From: Desulfomicrobium macestii
GTDB taxonomy: Bacteria > Desulfobacterota > Desulfovibrionia > Desulfovibrionales > Desulfomicrobiaceae
Assembly (NCBI RefSeq): GCF_014873765.1
Contig: NZ_JADBGG010000001.1
Location: 124,001-188,000, forward strand
Length of the DNA stretch: 64,000 bases
Direction: 5' to 3'
Positions 27,243 through 36,362 of this stretch are shown here, piece by piece (position 1 is the stretch's first letter; every line of letters starts with the position of its first letter). Below the pieces are notes generated by a model that saw only the letters and a list, made by a program, of their open reading frames with translations, made no database searches and had not been told where the DNA came from. The position numbers were made by a program, and so were the translations under genes.

Positions 27243-28082
27243 TTAAAGGCCCAGGGCGGCGGGGCAGAACTCGCCCTTGTAGACGAGCTGGGCTTTGCCG
27301 CGCAGGAAAATGTCCGAGCCCTGAACCTTGATTCCGAGCACCTCGGATCCCGAGGTGGTCACCCGGGCCTCGGCATCGCAGAGATTCAGCGCGTGGGCCA
27401 CGGCCACGGAAGCGGCGGCGCCGGTTCCGCAGGCGTAGGTCTCGCTTTCCACGCCACGCTCATAGGTGCGCAGCAGGAGCTCCTGGCGGCTTAAGATCTG
27501 AATGAAGTTGGCGTTGGTCCCGGCCGGGGCGAAGCGGTCGTGATAGCGGACCTTGGCTCCAAGATCCTTTACGTCGAGATTCTTGACGTCGTCGGTGACG
27601 ATGACCGTATGCGGAACGCCGGTGTTGGCGAAATGGGCCGTGAAGGTCTCACCGCCAAGATCGAGGGTGAAGTCAAGGGCCATGTCCCGAGCCGGGGTCA
27701 GCTGCACTTCGACCTCGCCCGCTTCGGGGAACACCTGGGCGTGCACGGTGCCGGCGTCGGTGAGCATGAGGTGTTCGGCCGGGGCCATGCCCAGCTTGTG
27801 GGCCAGCAGGGTGGCGCAGCGCGAGCCGTTGCCGCACATCTCGGCGCGGGAGCCGTCGGCATTGAAAAAGTGCCAGCGCGTCGCGGCCTGGCCGGAGTCG
27901 TCGATTTCCAGAAATATGATGCCGTCCGCACCGATGCTGAAGGCGTGCGGGCACAGCGCCTTGGCCCAGCGGGGCATTTCGGCGGGGGATATGGTCTTGG
28001 CGCGGTTGTCGATGACGATGAAATCGTTGCCGCTGCCTTGCATCTTGTAAAAAAATTGGGTCGGACCCGTGAAAATGGACAT
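27243..28082 (-). CDS. dapF: Diaminopimelate epimerase
   Basis: The 279-residue enzyme has both catalytic cysteine motifs, EMCGNGSRC and TYACGTGAAA, and the N-terminal MQGSGNDF segment. It converts LL- to meso-diaminopimelate for peptidoglycan and lysine. AAGGAA precedes the start. The 72-bp AT-rich upstream gap contains TTGACA and TATA-like sequences but not in a convincing promoter spacing. Confidence 0.96.
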   Translation of the reverse strand: MSIFTGPTQFFYKMQGSGNDFIVIDNRAKTISPAEMPRWAKALCPHAFSIGADGIIFLEIDDSGQAATRWHFFNADGSRAEMCGNGSRCATLLAHKLGMAPAEHLMLTDAGTVHAQVFPEAGEVEVQLTPARDMALDFTLDLGGETFTAHFANTGVPHTVIVTDDVKNLDVKDLGAKVRYHDRFAPAGTNANFIQILSRQELLLRTYERGVESETYACGTGAAASVAVAHALNLCDAEARVTTSGSEVLGIKVQGSDIFLRGKAQLVYKGEFCPAALGL

Positions 28083-28154
28083 GCGTGTTCCTTCAGATAT
28101 AATTTATTATGCGTGTCAAATTATGGGGAATTGCGCCAAAATGCAAGGAATTGG

Positions 28155-29006
28155 CTAGGGATTGAAGATGGCGTTGATTTCCGGGTCCGATGCGACCTCG
28201 CCGCCAAGTGGCGCGGACGCCGTCAAAACCGTCGTTTGCGGTTCCCAGATGATCTTGGTGCCGGGCTTGGGCAGACTCGGGATGGTCACGGCGAGGATGC
28301 TTCTGCCCTTGGTGAAGGCCCGCACCCAGAGCAGCGAATTTTCGCGCATGTAGAGGCCGGCATAGCCCGGACCGGGGCCCGATCCGAGAATGATGTCGAA
28401 AGCCGCGCCGTGACGGTCGATGAAATCCTGTTCCCGGTTCGCGCCCCAGGTGCTGACTCCGATGATCAGGTTGTACTTGCCGTCCTTGCGCACGGACTCG
28501 GCCAAAGCGGCGGCCTTGTTCTCGATTTCGGCGTCGTGCAGTCCGCTGTCGGGGAAAAGGACGAAGGCCAGGCTGCCGCCTTGGACTTTACGGGTGACCA
28601 GTTGCGGTTCGTTGAACGGTCCGACCCACTGACCGGCTTCGAGACCGGCGTGTTCAAAGGCGACGGCGTCGTTGGGCGCGCGAAGTTTGATATCGTAGCC
28701 AAGCAGGTCGTACGCCTTTTTGAGCTGCGTGATGACCGAAGGATGCCTGTCCCTCTCCAGACCGAAGGGGGAAAACTCGTATCCGCCGCTGACCATGACG
28801 GTGTCCGCGTTCTCGCGCGCGGTTTTGAAATAGGTGGCCCGCCGGGCCAACCCCCCGTAGGTTTTACCCCCTCAACTGGGACACGGGGCGAATTCGCCCA
28901 GGCTGTTCGCGGAAAATATGATTGTCGTCTCGGCTCCGGCCAGGGGGGGCGCGAAAAGGCCCAGGGCCACAATGATCCAGAGTGCGGCGCGGATGCTTTT
29001 TTTCAT
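28155..29006 (-). CDS. UshA-like exported selenoprotein (Sec45, in-frame UGA)
   Basis: Read from the ATG at 29006, the frame gives a signal peptide (1-25, ending AGA), then ANSLGEFAPCPS, then an in-frame TGA at 28872-28874 (codon 45). It continues GGKTYGGLARRATYF without interruption to 28155, 283 residues in all. C42-x-x-U45 is a typical redox CxxU motif. The sequence resembles UshA-like (5'-nucleotidase-related) exported proteins that occur in Cys and Sec forms. A SECIS-type hairpin follows the UGA. AGAGG precedes the start. Starting at the internal TTG (28850) instead would lose the signal peptide and the redox motif. The substrate is unknown. Confidence 0.85.
28833..28852 (-). promoter_or_regulatory. 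Bacterial SECIS-like hairpin downstream of the Sec UGA
   Basis: The mRNA reads GG-U-UGGCCC-GGC-GGGCCA-CC: six base pairs plus two more across a bulged U, closed by a three-base GGC loop. The loop begins 28 nt after the UGA. Bacterial SECIS elements need a G in the first two loop bases and a loop roughly 16-37 nt after the UGA; both hold here. Confidence 0.7.
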
Positions 29007-29016
29007 GAAAGCCTCT

Positions 29017-29823
29017 TTAGATCAGGGGTTTGAGAATTGGGCTGCGGGAGATGAGATCTTTTAGTCTGATGCGGCGTTCCATGATTTTCTTGGCGATCTC
29101 GCGAATGTCCTGCGCCGCCTGACAGGTGGGGGCGAATTTCAGGAGCGGAACCTGATGGCGAACGGATTCCGTGACCATGGGGTCGCGGTGAACCACGCCG
29201 AGCAGGCTGATGGGCAGGCTCAGGAAATGTTCGCAGGCCTGGGCCAGGCGGTTGAAGGCGTTTTTGGCCTCCTTTTGCGATTCGGCCATGTTCACGATGA
29301 CCTGGAAATTTCTGATCTGGCGCTGGGTGCAGAGCACCTTGATCAGGGCATAGCTGTCCGTGAGGGATGTGGGTTCGGGGGTGATGACCACGATCCGTTC
29401 CTGGGGCATGGCCGCGAACGAGAGCACCGTCGGACTGATGCCCGCGCCCAGATCGAGGATCAGGAAGTCGTAGCGCCGGAACAGGGCGTCGAGCTTGCCC
29501 AGCAGCAGACTCTGGACGTCATCGTCCATTTCCACCAGTTCGGCCACGCCCGAGGCCGAAGGGAGCAGGACAAGACCGTCTCCCGCCAGGGGAATGACCA
29601 CGTTTTCGGCCGAGGCGTCGCCGAGCAGGTCCTGCAGGTTTTTTTCAGGAGAAAGGCCAAGGAGCACGTCCAGGTTGGCCAGTCCGAGGTCGGCGTCCAG
29701 CAGGACGAGAGTGTTGCCGAGTTCATGTAGGGCAAGACAGAGATTCAGGGCGAGATTGGTTTTGCCCACGCCGCCTTTGCCGCTGGCGACTGAGATGCTG
29801 AGTGTCGTGTTGGTTTCGGTCAT
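29017..29823 (-). CDS. MinD/ParA-family ATPase (FlhG/FleN-like)
   Basis: The 268-residue protein has the deviant Walker A KGGVGKTN (residues 16-23), LDADLGLANLDVLLG and the FLILDLGAGIS switch region. LGLANLDVLLG is typical of FlhG/FleN, which control flagellar number. No flhF or flagellar genes are nearby, and a C-terminal membrane helix as in MinD is not obvious. It lies between a diguanylate cyclase and the selenoprotein gene, probably in the same operon. Confidence 0.85.
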   Translation of the reverse strand: MTETNTTLSISVASGKGGVGKTNLALNLCLALHELGNTLVLLDADLGLANLDVLLGLSPEKNLQDLLGDASAENVVIPLAGDGLVLLPSASGVAELVEMDDDVQSLLLGKLDALFRRYDFLILDLGAGISPTVLSFAAMPQERIVVITPEPTSLTDSYALIKVLCTQRQIRNFQVIVNMAESQKEAKNAFNRLAQACEHFLSLPISLLGVVHRDPMVTESVRHQVPLLKFAPTCQAAQDIREIAKKIMERRIRLKDLISRSPILKPLI

Positions 29824-29836
29824 GTCGGTCCTTGTT

Positions 29837-30679
29837 CTACTCCGCGCTTGAAGATGGATCGGAGAATGAGGAAAAAAGAAAGCGTTTTTCGTTCTGGTGC
29901 ACCAGCGACTGTTCCTCTCCGTGGACGAGGTCCAGGATGGGCGAGGTCTCGATCCTGTTTTTTCCGGCCCGTTTGGCGCGGTACAGGGCCTTGTCCGCCT
30001 CGGCCAGAAGTTTTACCGGGTCGGGCGTGAGTTTGCCCCTGTAGCTCGCCACGCCCATGGACATGGTCATGGTGAACTGTGTGTCGCCACAGATGATTCT
30101 GGTGTCCTGAATGACCGCCTGGACGCGCTCCAGGAGCTTCAGGGCCCGTGCCTGTCCCGTGCCCGGAAGCAGAAGTGCGAACTCCTCGCCGCCGATGCGG
30201 GCCGCCGTATCAATCATTCTCATTTCGGTAAGCAAGATCGACGCCACGGCTTTTAGAACATCGTCTCCGCAGGGATGCCCGTAAATGTCGTTGACGGCCT
30301 TGAAGTTGTCCAGATCCATGATGCACAGCGTCAGGGGCGTCTTGAAGCGCGAGGAGCGTTCCACCTCCATGGCCATGGCCTGGTCGAATCCCCGGCGATT
30401 GGCCAGGCCGGTCAATGCATCCTGGCCCTGCAGGACGGTCAGATGCTCGATGTGCTTCTTGAGTCCGACCAGCGCCGGAAATTTGTCGCCCTGCAGGGGC
30501 AGGACGACCCACTGTTCAAGTTTTTTCTGACGCAGCCGTTCGGTCCAGGACGGGTCGGAGCCGATCAGCCGGACCAGGGCCGCCACTTCGGAGCTTGCCT
30601 GAGGCAAGCGCAGTTCCTTTTCCAGGGTCTCCAGCTCTTCCAGCAACGCTTCGTCGGGGGGGAGATTATGATTTGCCAT
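29837..30679 (-). CDS. Diguanylate cyclase (GGDEF domain)
   Basis: The 280-residue protein has an alpha-helical N-terminal region of about 105 residues. The GGDEF domain follows, with DALTGLANRRGF and the active-site motif GGEEF. An RxxD inhibitory site is not evident just before GGEEF. It should make cyclic di-GMP from GTP. There is no membrane segment. The ATG at 30679 overlaps the end of prfB by 14 bp. Confidence 0.9.
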   Translation of the reverse strand: MANHNLPPDEALLEELETLEKELRLPQASSEVAALVRLIGSDPSWTERLRQKKLEQWVVLPLQGDKFPALVGLKKHIEHLTVLQGQDALTGLANRRGFDQAMAMEVERSSRFKTPLTLCIMDLDNFKAVNDIYGHPCGDDVLKAVASILLTEMRMIDTAARIGGEEFALLLPGTGQARALKLLERVQAVIQDTRIICGDTQFTMTMSMGVASYRGKLTPDPVKLLAEADKALYRAKRAGKNRIETSPILDLVHGEEQSLVHQNEKRFLFSSFSDPSSSAE

Positions 30680-31776
30680 GCAGATACAGGAGATAGTTGT
30701 GAATGAATGCGTCAATGTTGCCGTCGAGGACCGCGTCGACATTGCTTGTGTCCGTGCCTGTGCGATGGTCCTTGACCAGGCGGTAGGGCTGCAGGGTGTA
30801 GGTCCTGATCTGGGAGCCGAACGCGATGGCTCCCTTGGCGATATACTCGGCCTGCCGCTCGCTCGCTATTTTTTGCAGTTCAAGCTCGTAAAGGCGGGCT
30901 TTCAGGACTTTCATGGCCGCCTCCTTGTTCTTGTGCTGGGACTTTTCGTTCTGGCACTGGGCCACCAGGCCCGTTGGGATGTGCGTCACGCGCACTGCCG
31001 AATCCGTCGTGTTCACGGACTGACCTCCCGGTCCGCTGGAACGGAAGATGTCGACCCGGATGTCCTCGTCGCGGATCTCGATTTCGATGTCCTGGCCCGC
31101 GTCGGGGTAGACGTCGACGGAGGCGAAGGAGGTGTGCCGACGACCGCTGGAATCGAAGGGCGAGATGCGGATCAGGCGGTGGGTTCCCTTCTCGCCCTTG
31201 AGCTGGCCATATGCGTAAGGGCCGTGAATGTGCAGAGTCACGCTCTTGATGCCCGCCTCGTCGCCGGGCAGAAGATCCAGAAGCTCGACCTTGAAACCCG
31301 TCCGCTCGGCGAAACGGCGATACATGCGCAGCAGCATCTCGGCCCAGTCCTGGGACTCGGTCCCGCCCGCGCCGGGATGAATTTCGAGGATGGCCTCGCT
31401 TACATCCTCGGGATCGCTCAGCAGGGTTCGCATCTGGGCGGCCTCCAGCTTGGCGCTCAATTCCTCAAGGGCTTCGTCCAGGGCATGCAGCATCTCTTCG
31501 GTCTGCTCCGAGGCGGCCATCTCGACCCATTCCAGGGCGTTGTCACGGGCTTGCAGAAGGGCTTCCCATTCGTCAACACGGCTTTCAAGCTGGGTTTTTT
31601 CCTGGAGTACCGGGGTCAGCAGTTCGGGTTTGTCCCAGGCTCCCGGCGAGGACAGTTGTTTTTCAATTTCGTTGAGGCGTTCCTTGCTCCTGCGCAAGTC
31701 AAAGCCGCCTCCAGAAGTCGCTGAAGCGTTCGTCCAGTTGCGCGGCCCTGGCCTTGAGTTCTGAATATTGCAGCAT
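30666..31776 (-). CDS. prfB: Peptide chain release factor 2, with programmed +1 frameshift
   Basis: Translation starts at ATG 31776, reads 25 codons to an in-frame TGA (31699-31701) and must shift +1 to continue in the main frame to 30666, giving 369 residues. The downstream part has the catalytic GGQ motif in RSSGPGGQSVN. RF2 ends translation at UGA and UAA. The frameshift site is a classic autoregulatory device, so this is not a pseudogene. It lies 11 bp downstream of lnt and overlaps the diguanylate cyclase gene. Confidence 0.96.
31698..31713 (-). promoter_or_regulatory. prfB programmed frameshift site
   Basis: The mRNA reads TGGAGG-CGG-CTT-TGA-C. A Shine-Dalgarno-like GGAGG sits exactly 3 nt before the slippery CTT codon, which is followed by the UGA stop and C. 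This matches the geometry of the E. coli prfB site. Confidence 0.95.
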
Positions 31777-31787
31777 GATGTTCTCGT

Positions 31788-33353
31788 TTATGTGTGTATT
31801 TTTAGACCTGTCCGCCATAACATCCAAAGAAAGGCGATCGTCAGGATGGGAAAGGCCATGTGAATCAAATAAAAATGTTCGTGGTAAAAGGTCTTCTCTG
31901 TCAAGAGCGGTATGGCCGGATCATGCGCGATACTGGTCGAGAAGAGTGTCGTTGGTCCGCGCAGGCTTCCATCAGGGCCGATGAAGGCGCTCACGCCGGA
32001 GTTGGTGGAGCGGATGATGGCCCGGTTCTGTTCCACGGCGCGCAGCACGGAGAGATGCAGGTGTTGCCACGGCGCCGACGAGTGGCCGAACCAGGCGTCG
32101 TTGCTGATGTTGACCAGCACGTTGGCCCCACGCTCGACCTGCTTTTGGGCCAGTTCCGGAAAGATTGCTTCGTAGCAGATCAAAAGGCCCATTGCCAGCG
32201 GGCCGGACTGGAGCGGTTCGGTGTTGCGGCCGGGCCTGAATTCGAACTGCCCCGGGACCAGCTTGGTGATGAAGGGCAGCCATTTGCCCAGGGGCACGTA
32301 TTCGCCGAAGGGTACGAGGTGCTCCTTGTCGTAGGCGGCCAGGGGTTCCCCGTTTGCGCCCAGAAGATAGGCGCGATTGTGCAGGACATACGGGGGCGCG
32401 TCCGGTTCCATCGGGATGGAGTAGGCCGGGGCTCCGGCCAGGACCGGCACCTGCATCCGCGCCACGCCCAGGCGCATGTTCGTGGTCAGGTCGGACGGGT
32501 CCTGGAAATAGAAGGGCATGGCTGTTTCCGGCCACACGACAAGGTCCGGCGCGTTTTCGGCGACGGCCTTGAACGAAAGGTCCAGATAGGTTTTAAGGAT
32601 GTCCGCCTGCATGCCCACATCCCATTTGAGGCCCTGATCGATGTTGCCCTGGATCATGGACACCGAAGCCGTGGCCTCGGGATTACGGGGGCTGGACGTC
32701 AACCCGGGCAGCAGGCACAGGCCGATCAGGGGGAGTATGGCCATGCGTGCGGCACTATTGCCGATGAGAAGGCTATGGCTCACGCACACAATCAGCCCGG
32801 ATATCCCGAAGCCGCCCACCCAGGCGGCCAGACCCAGGGTAGTAGGCCAGGGGGCCAGGGCCTGGGCCAGGGGCAGCCAGGAAAAGCCGGTCAGGAAGTG
32901 GTTGCGAACCAGTTCCAGACTGGCCCACAGCAGCCCAAGGGTGAGCATGGCCAGGGGCTGGAATATCTGGGGTTTGATCAGGTGCACGCCCATGCAGAAG
33001 ACCCCTGCGTAAGCGGCGAGCAGGGCTCCGACCAGGACCGGGCAGGGCAGGGCCAACACCCATGGCAATCCGCCGTGGTCGTGCACGGGTATCGCCAGCC
33101 AGTAAAGGCTGGCGGCATATCCGGGCAGCGCTGTCAGGAACCCGTTTTTGAAGGCCTGAGCATGGCTTTTGGCCCAGAGCGCGGACAGGATGAGCGCGGC
33201 GGGCAGCAGCAGTATGGCCATGGGAAAGTGCAGGAGCGGATTGGCAAAGCCGAACCAGGTCCCAATGAACGCCATGCCCATGGGACCGAAACGGTTCAAG
33301 AGAGAATCATGACACTGGCTTTGAGACGATGACCCATTGGATTTGTTTGACAT
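31788..33353 (-). CDS. lnt: Apolipoprotein N-acyltransferase
   Basis: The 521-residue protein has about six N-terminal membrane helices (about 25-220) and a periplasmic nitrilase domain. The catalytic triad is visible in VVWPETAMPF (Glu), YDKEHLVPFGEY (Lys) and LICYEAIFPE (Cys). It adds the third acyl chain to lipoproteins, fitting the OmpA lipoprotein elsewhere in this window. I start it at 33353 because AGGAAGCAG precedes; this overlaps the CBS-domain gene by 47 bp. ATG 33281 is an alternative. Confidence 0.92.
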   Translation of the reverse strand: MSNKSNGSSSQSQCHDSLLNRFGPMGMAFIGTWFGFANPLLHFPMAILLLPAALILSALWAKSHAQAFKNGFLTALPGYAASLYWLAIPVHDHGGLPWVLALPCPVLVGALLAAYAGVFCMGVHLIKPQIFQPLAMLTLGLLWASLELVRNHFLTGFSWLPLAQALAPWPTTLGLAAWVGGFGISGLIVCVSHSLLIGNSAARMAILPLIGLCLLPGLTSSPRNPEATASVSMIQGNIDQGLKWDVGMQADILKTYLDLSFKAVAENAPDLVVWPETAMPFYFQDPSDLTTNMRLGVARMQVPVLAGAPAYSIPMEPDAPPYVLHNRAYLLGANGEPLAAYDKEHLVPFGEYVPLGKWLPFITKLVPGQFEFRPGRNTEPLQSGPLAMGLLICYEAIFPELAQKQVERGANVLVNISNDAWFGHSSAPWQHLHLSVLRAVEQNRAIIRSTNSGVSAFIGPDGSLRGPTTLFSTSIAHDPAIPLLTEKTFYHEHFYLIHMAFPILTIAFLWMLWRTGLKIHT

Positions 33354-34128
33354 CTGCTTCCTTGATGAGAAACGTGTAACCCTGCAACTCCAGGGATTCG
33401 TCGGTCTCGGGAACGCGGCCGAGCTGTTCGCTGATGTAACCGCCCACGGTTTCAACCTGTTCGGATTCCAACAGGATGCCGCATTCCTCGTGCAAGTCTT
33501 CAAGGATGGTTCGTCCGGAAACCAGATACGTGCCTTCATCCATGGGCTGGATATCCTCGGGGCGTATGGGATCGTATTCGTCCTCGATGTCGCCGACGAT
33601 TTCTTCCAAGACGTCTTCGAGGGTGACCAGCCCCGCCGTTCCGCCGTACTCGTCCAGAACGATGGCCATGTGCTGTTTGTTGCTCTGGAAATCCAGCAGA
33701 ATGTTTTTGACGTTCTTGGTTTCCGGAATGAAATATGGCGGCCGCAGGACGGACGCCAGGTCCGTCGGGGCCTCTTCGTCGCCTACAAAAAAGCGCAGCA
33801 GCTCCTTGCAGTGCAGCACGCCTACAATCTGATCCTTGGTTTCCTTGTAAATGGGCAGGCGTGAGTGCCCGCTTTCAAAGAACTTTCTGGCGACTTCCGT
33901 GATTGTTTCGTCGATTTCGGCACAGACAATGTCCGTGCGGGGGATCATGATTTCGTATGCTTGTTTGTCATCAAGCTGCAGAACGTTCAAAAGCATGGAC
34001 ATTTCGTCGTTCTGCAGTTCACCGCCGTCTTTGGCTTCTTGTATGGCTTCTTCCAGATGGCATTCGCCCCTGCGTGAAAAAAAGCGTCTCAGTGTAGTCC
34101 AAAGTCGACTGTCAGGGCCCTCATCCAT
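33307..34128 (-). CDS. CBS/CorC_HlyC-domain protein (CorC-like)
   Basis: The 273-residue protein has an acidic N-terminal region, two CBS domains (about 60-185, including IMIPRTDI and VLDEYGGTAGLVTLEDVLEEIVGDI) and a C-terminal CorC_HlyC transporter-associated domain. It lacks the DUF21 membrane domain, so it is the cytosolic CorC type. It sits upstream of lnt as in many Gram-negatives. I chose ATG 34128; a TTG at 34146 would add six residues. Confidence 0.9.
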   Translation of the reverse strand: MDEGPDSRLWTTLRRFFSRRGECHLEEAIQEAKDGGELQNDEMSMLLNVLQLDDKQAYEIMIPRTDIVCAEIDETITEVARKFFESGHSRLPIYKETKDQIVGVLHCKELLRFFVGDEEAPTDLASVLRPPYFIPETKNVKNILLDFQSNKQHMAIVLDEYGGTAGLVTLEDVLEEIVGDIEDEYDPIRPEDIQPMDEGTYLVSGRTILEDLHEECGILLESEQVETVGGYISEQLGRVPETDESLELQGYTFLIKEADVKQIQWVIVSKPVS

Positions 34129-34180
34129 AGATACGTTGTCCTCCAATGGAAGGTTTGCAGGTTGAAAAACGATTGTTCAT

Positions 34181-35224
34181 CTAAACAATTTCCCGTTCCC
34201 GGTAAAGCTCCAGGTGGCGCTTGAAAACCCAGGTGACCAAGTCGTCGATGCCGCGGTCGGGATCGATCTTGACCCAGTCGATGGTTTCAGCGCCATCGGT
34301 CGAGCAGCATTCCACGAATTCGTAGCCGAGCATCATGACGCCCTGCTCGGGGTCCTGGACCTTGGTGCGCAGTCTGGCCGCCATGAAGTACGGCGGAAAT
34401 TCCATTTGATCGGTCTGCTCAAGCTCCAGTCGCATGAACAGGACCGGATTCCTGGCCACGAAATCATCCAATCCGTCGTAGAGGTGCGGATCAAAGGACA
34501 GCTTGATGCCGCCACCGGAAAGGTCAAGCACCTTCAGCCCGACAGGGACGTCCCGGGTATAGACGGCCAGGGGGGCGGGCCAGTTTTTGGGGTCTGTCTC
34601 GAAGTGGAAACTGCCGTCCTCGGTTGCCGGCCAGATGCGAAAATCCTTTATGTCTCTGGGCGGAAGTTCCAGCCGCAGATGCCTGCGTTTCTGGCCAAGT
34701 TCGACCTTGGGAGGCAGGCCGAGGATTACATAGGAGATATCGCCTTTCTTCCAGACGCCGACCACCGGGGCCACGAAGGTGTAGTAATAGGGCTGTTTGT
34801 TCTCCCGGGGAATGCGGAAATAGCAGACCATGAGCTTGCCGATCCATGCGTCTGACGGGTTCACGCCAAGGGGCATCTCCAGGGTGATGCCCGTGTCCGC
34901 CAATTCGAAAAGCGTGCACGAGATGGTCTGGCGGGATGTGGCTATGGGATGGAAGCTCATGTCGATGCGGCTGCGCAGGACCATGGCCTGTTCCAGAATG
35001 GAGGAGATGTCCTTGGGTATGACGGTGGACCCGGACTGCCGGTTCCAGGGCGCCCCTCCGCCGAGGCGTTTCCAGATGATGTAGACCAGAATGGCCGCCC
35101 CGACCAGGATTGCCGTGGTCACGATGCGGCTTTCTTCAGGCTGATGTCCGCCGGAATTGAAGAAGGCCAGGGATATCTGCCGCAGCGGGTTTTCCGAGGC
35201 CTGAATTGAAAACAGGTCGATCAT
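34181..35224 (-). CDS. PilZ-domain protein with membrane anchor
   Basis: The 347-residue protein has one membrane segment near residues 33-52 and a YcgR-like N-terminal domain. The PilZ domain carries the cyclic di-GMP contacts RRHLRLELP (RxxxR) and DLSGGGIKL. It should act as a c-di-GMP receptor, and two genes for c-di-GMP turnover (10196-12160 and 29837-30679) lie in the same window. The following 256 bp (35225-35480) hold no gene I can support. Confidence 0.87.
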   Translation of the reverse strand: MIDLFSIQASENPLRQISLAFFNSGGHQPEESRIVTTAILVGAAILVYIIWKRLGGGAPWNRQSGSTVIPKDISSILEQAMVLRSRIDMSFHPIATSRQTISCTLFELADTGITLEMPLGVNPSDAWIGKLMVCYFRIPRENKQPYYYTFVAPVVGVWKKGDISYVILGLPPKVELGQKRRHLRLELPPRDIKDFRIWPATEDGSFHFETDPKNWPAPLAVYTRDVPVGLKVLDLSGGGIKLSFDPHLYDGLDDFVARNPVLFMRLELEQTDQMEFPPYFMAARLRTKVQDPEQGVMMLGYEFVECCSTDGAETIDWVKIDPDRGIDDLVTWVFKRHLELYREREIV

Positions 35225-35480
35225 CTTCTGTCTCGCTCAAGGTTGTTCCGGTCGGTGAATGGCGGCCTATGCGCATACTGGGGCGTCCGGCGAATGTTTT
35301 GCGGTGGCCAAAGGAGGATCATGCTCCGGCGCACCGTTGCGCGCCCCTTTTTTCTTGCAGTTGCACAGGCCCTTTTGCATGGCCGGATATGCGAAAAAAA
35401 GCAAGAATTGAAGCAACAAGGGGCGGACTCGAAAGAATGTGTCCGCTTGCGATGGGAGGGCGCGCGGGCGCAAAAGCATC

Positions 35481-36362
35481 CTAGAGCAGGGCAGGCATTG
35501 CTCCGGGAGTGCTTCGGTCCAGCGCTCCGGTTTCAAGAAGTTCGTTCAGTTCCTCCACAAGTCTGGCCTTGTCGCGGGGCAATCGGCCGGCGAGGGGCAG
35601 GATGTTTGAGCTGTGGTCGGCCCGGAACACGGTTCGCGCAAGCTCCAGGTTCAGGAGAATGTCGCGCAGCTCGTGCACGGACTGCTCTTCGGTGAGTTCC
35701 GTGAAACTCCCGTCCGCGATGCGGCGCGCAAGGGCCGTGCCCGCAATGGGGACCAGGCGCAGGCAGGACAGGAGGGACGGCTGCATCGCGTTCAGCGCCT
35801 CCGCGGTCTGCCGGGCATGCAGCGCGGACAGCTCCCGGCCGCCGAGGCCGATGAGGACCATGACCGAGACGGTCAGCCCGGCGTTTTGGGCGCGCAGGCA
35901 GCCGTCGATCATTTCGCGGACCGTGCCGCCCTTGGCCATGCGGCGCAGGACTTCGCCGGAACCGCTTTCAAGGCCGAGATACAGCGTATGCAGGCCGTTT
36001 TGGCGCAGGCGCTCAAGCTCGGCATCGCTCTTGCCCGCCAGGGCCTGCCCGGAGGCATAGCAGTTGACCCTTGAAAGTCTTGGAAAGGCCGCGTGCGCCG
36101 TCTCCAGAATAGTTTCCAGTATCGTGGCGGGCAGGGCCAGCACATCGCCGTCGGCCAGAAAAATCCGTCGGGTACCCGGGTCCCGCGCGGCGGCCAGGGC
36201 GATGCTCCGGCTCACGGCCGCCTGGTCGTGCACGCGGTAGGCAACGCCCCTGTACATGGCGCAGAAAGCGCAGGAATTGTGCGGGCAGCCGTCGGCCACG
36301 CGGATGAGCGCGCTTCTTGCTTCGGCGGGAGGCCTGAACATGGTGTGTCCGTTTTGGGTCAT
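35481..36362 (-). CDS. Radical SAM protein
   Basis: The 293-residue protein has the cluster motif CPHNSCAFC (CX4CX2C) near residues 26-34, as in the COG1032-like group with DGCPYNxCxFC. LYLGLESGSGEVLRRM, typical of the radical SAM barrel, follows. The substrate is unknown. Its start overlaps the stop of the upstream hybrid kinase by ATGA. Confidence 0.85.
   Translation of the reverse strand: MTQNGHTMFRPPAEARSALIRVADGCPHNSCAFCAMYRGVAYRVHDQAAVSRSIALAAARDPGTRRIFLADGDVLALPATILETILETAHAAFPRLSRVNCYASGQALAGKSDAELERLRQNGLHTLYLGLESGSGEVLRRMAKGGTVREMIDGCLRAQNAGLTVSVMVLIGLGGRELSALHARQTAEALNAMQPSLLSCLRLVPIAGTALARRIADGSFTELTEEQSVHELRDILLNLELARTVFRADHSSNILPLAGRLPRDKARLVEELNELLETGALDRSTPGAMPALL

Noticed and set aside
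28155-28850. A 231-residue cytosolic protein starting at TTG
   Set aside because: The frame extends upstream through one UGA to a signal peptide with a good ribosome site and a SECIS-like hairpin, so the Sec reading is better. A simple nonsense mutation is less likely because of the CxxU motif and hairpin.
30666-31776. prfB as a frameshifted pseudogene
   Set aside because: The break coincides with the canonical SD-CTT-TGA-C site of programmed frameshifting.
34128-34146. TTG start for the CorC-like gene
   Set aside because: ATG 34128 is six codons downstream and has GGAGG upstream; the difference is small and not certain.
35225-35480. Possible small gene or RNA between the PilZ and radical SAM genes
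   Set aside because: Frames here overlap real genes on the other strand. A GCGCA/TGCGC hairpin with a T-run (near 35330-35360) points the wrong way for the flanking genes.
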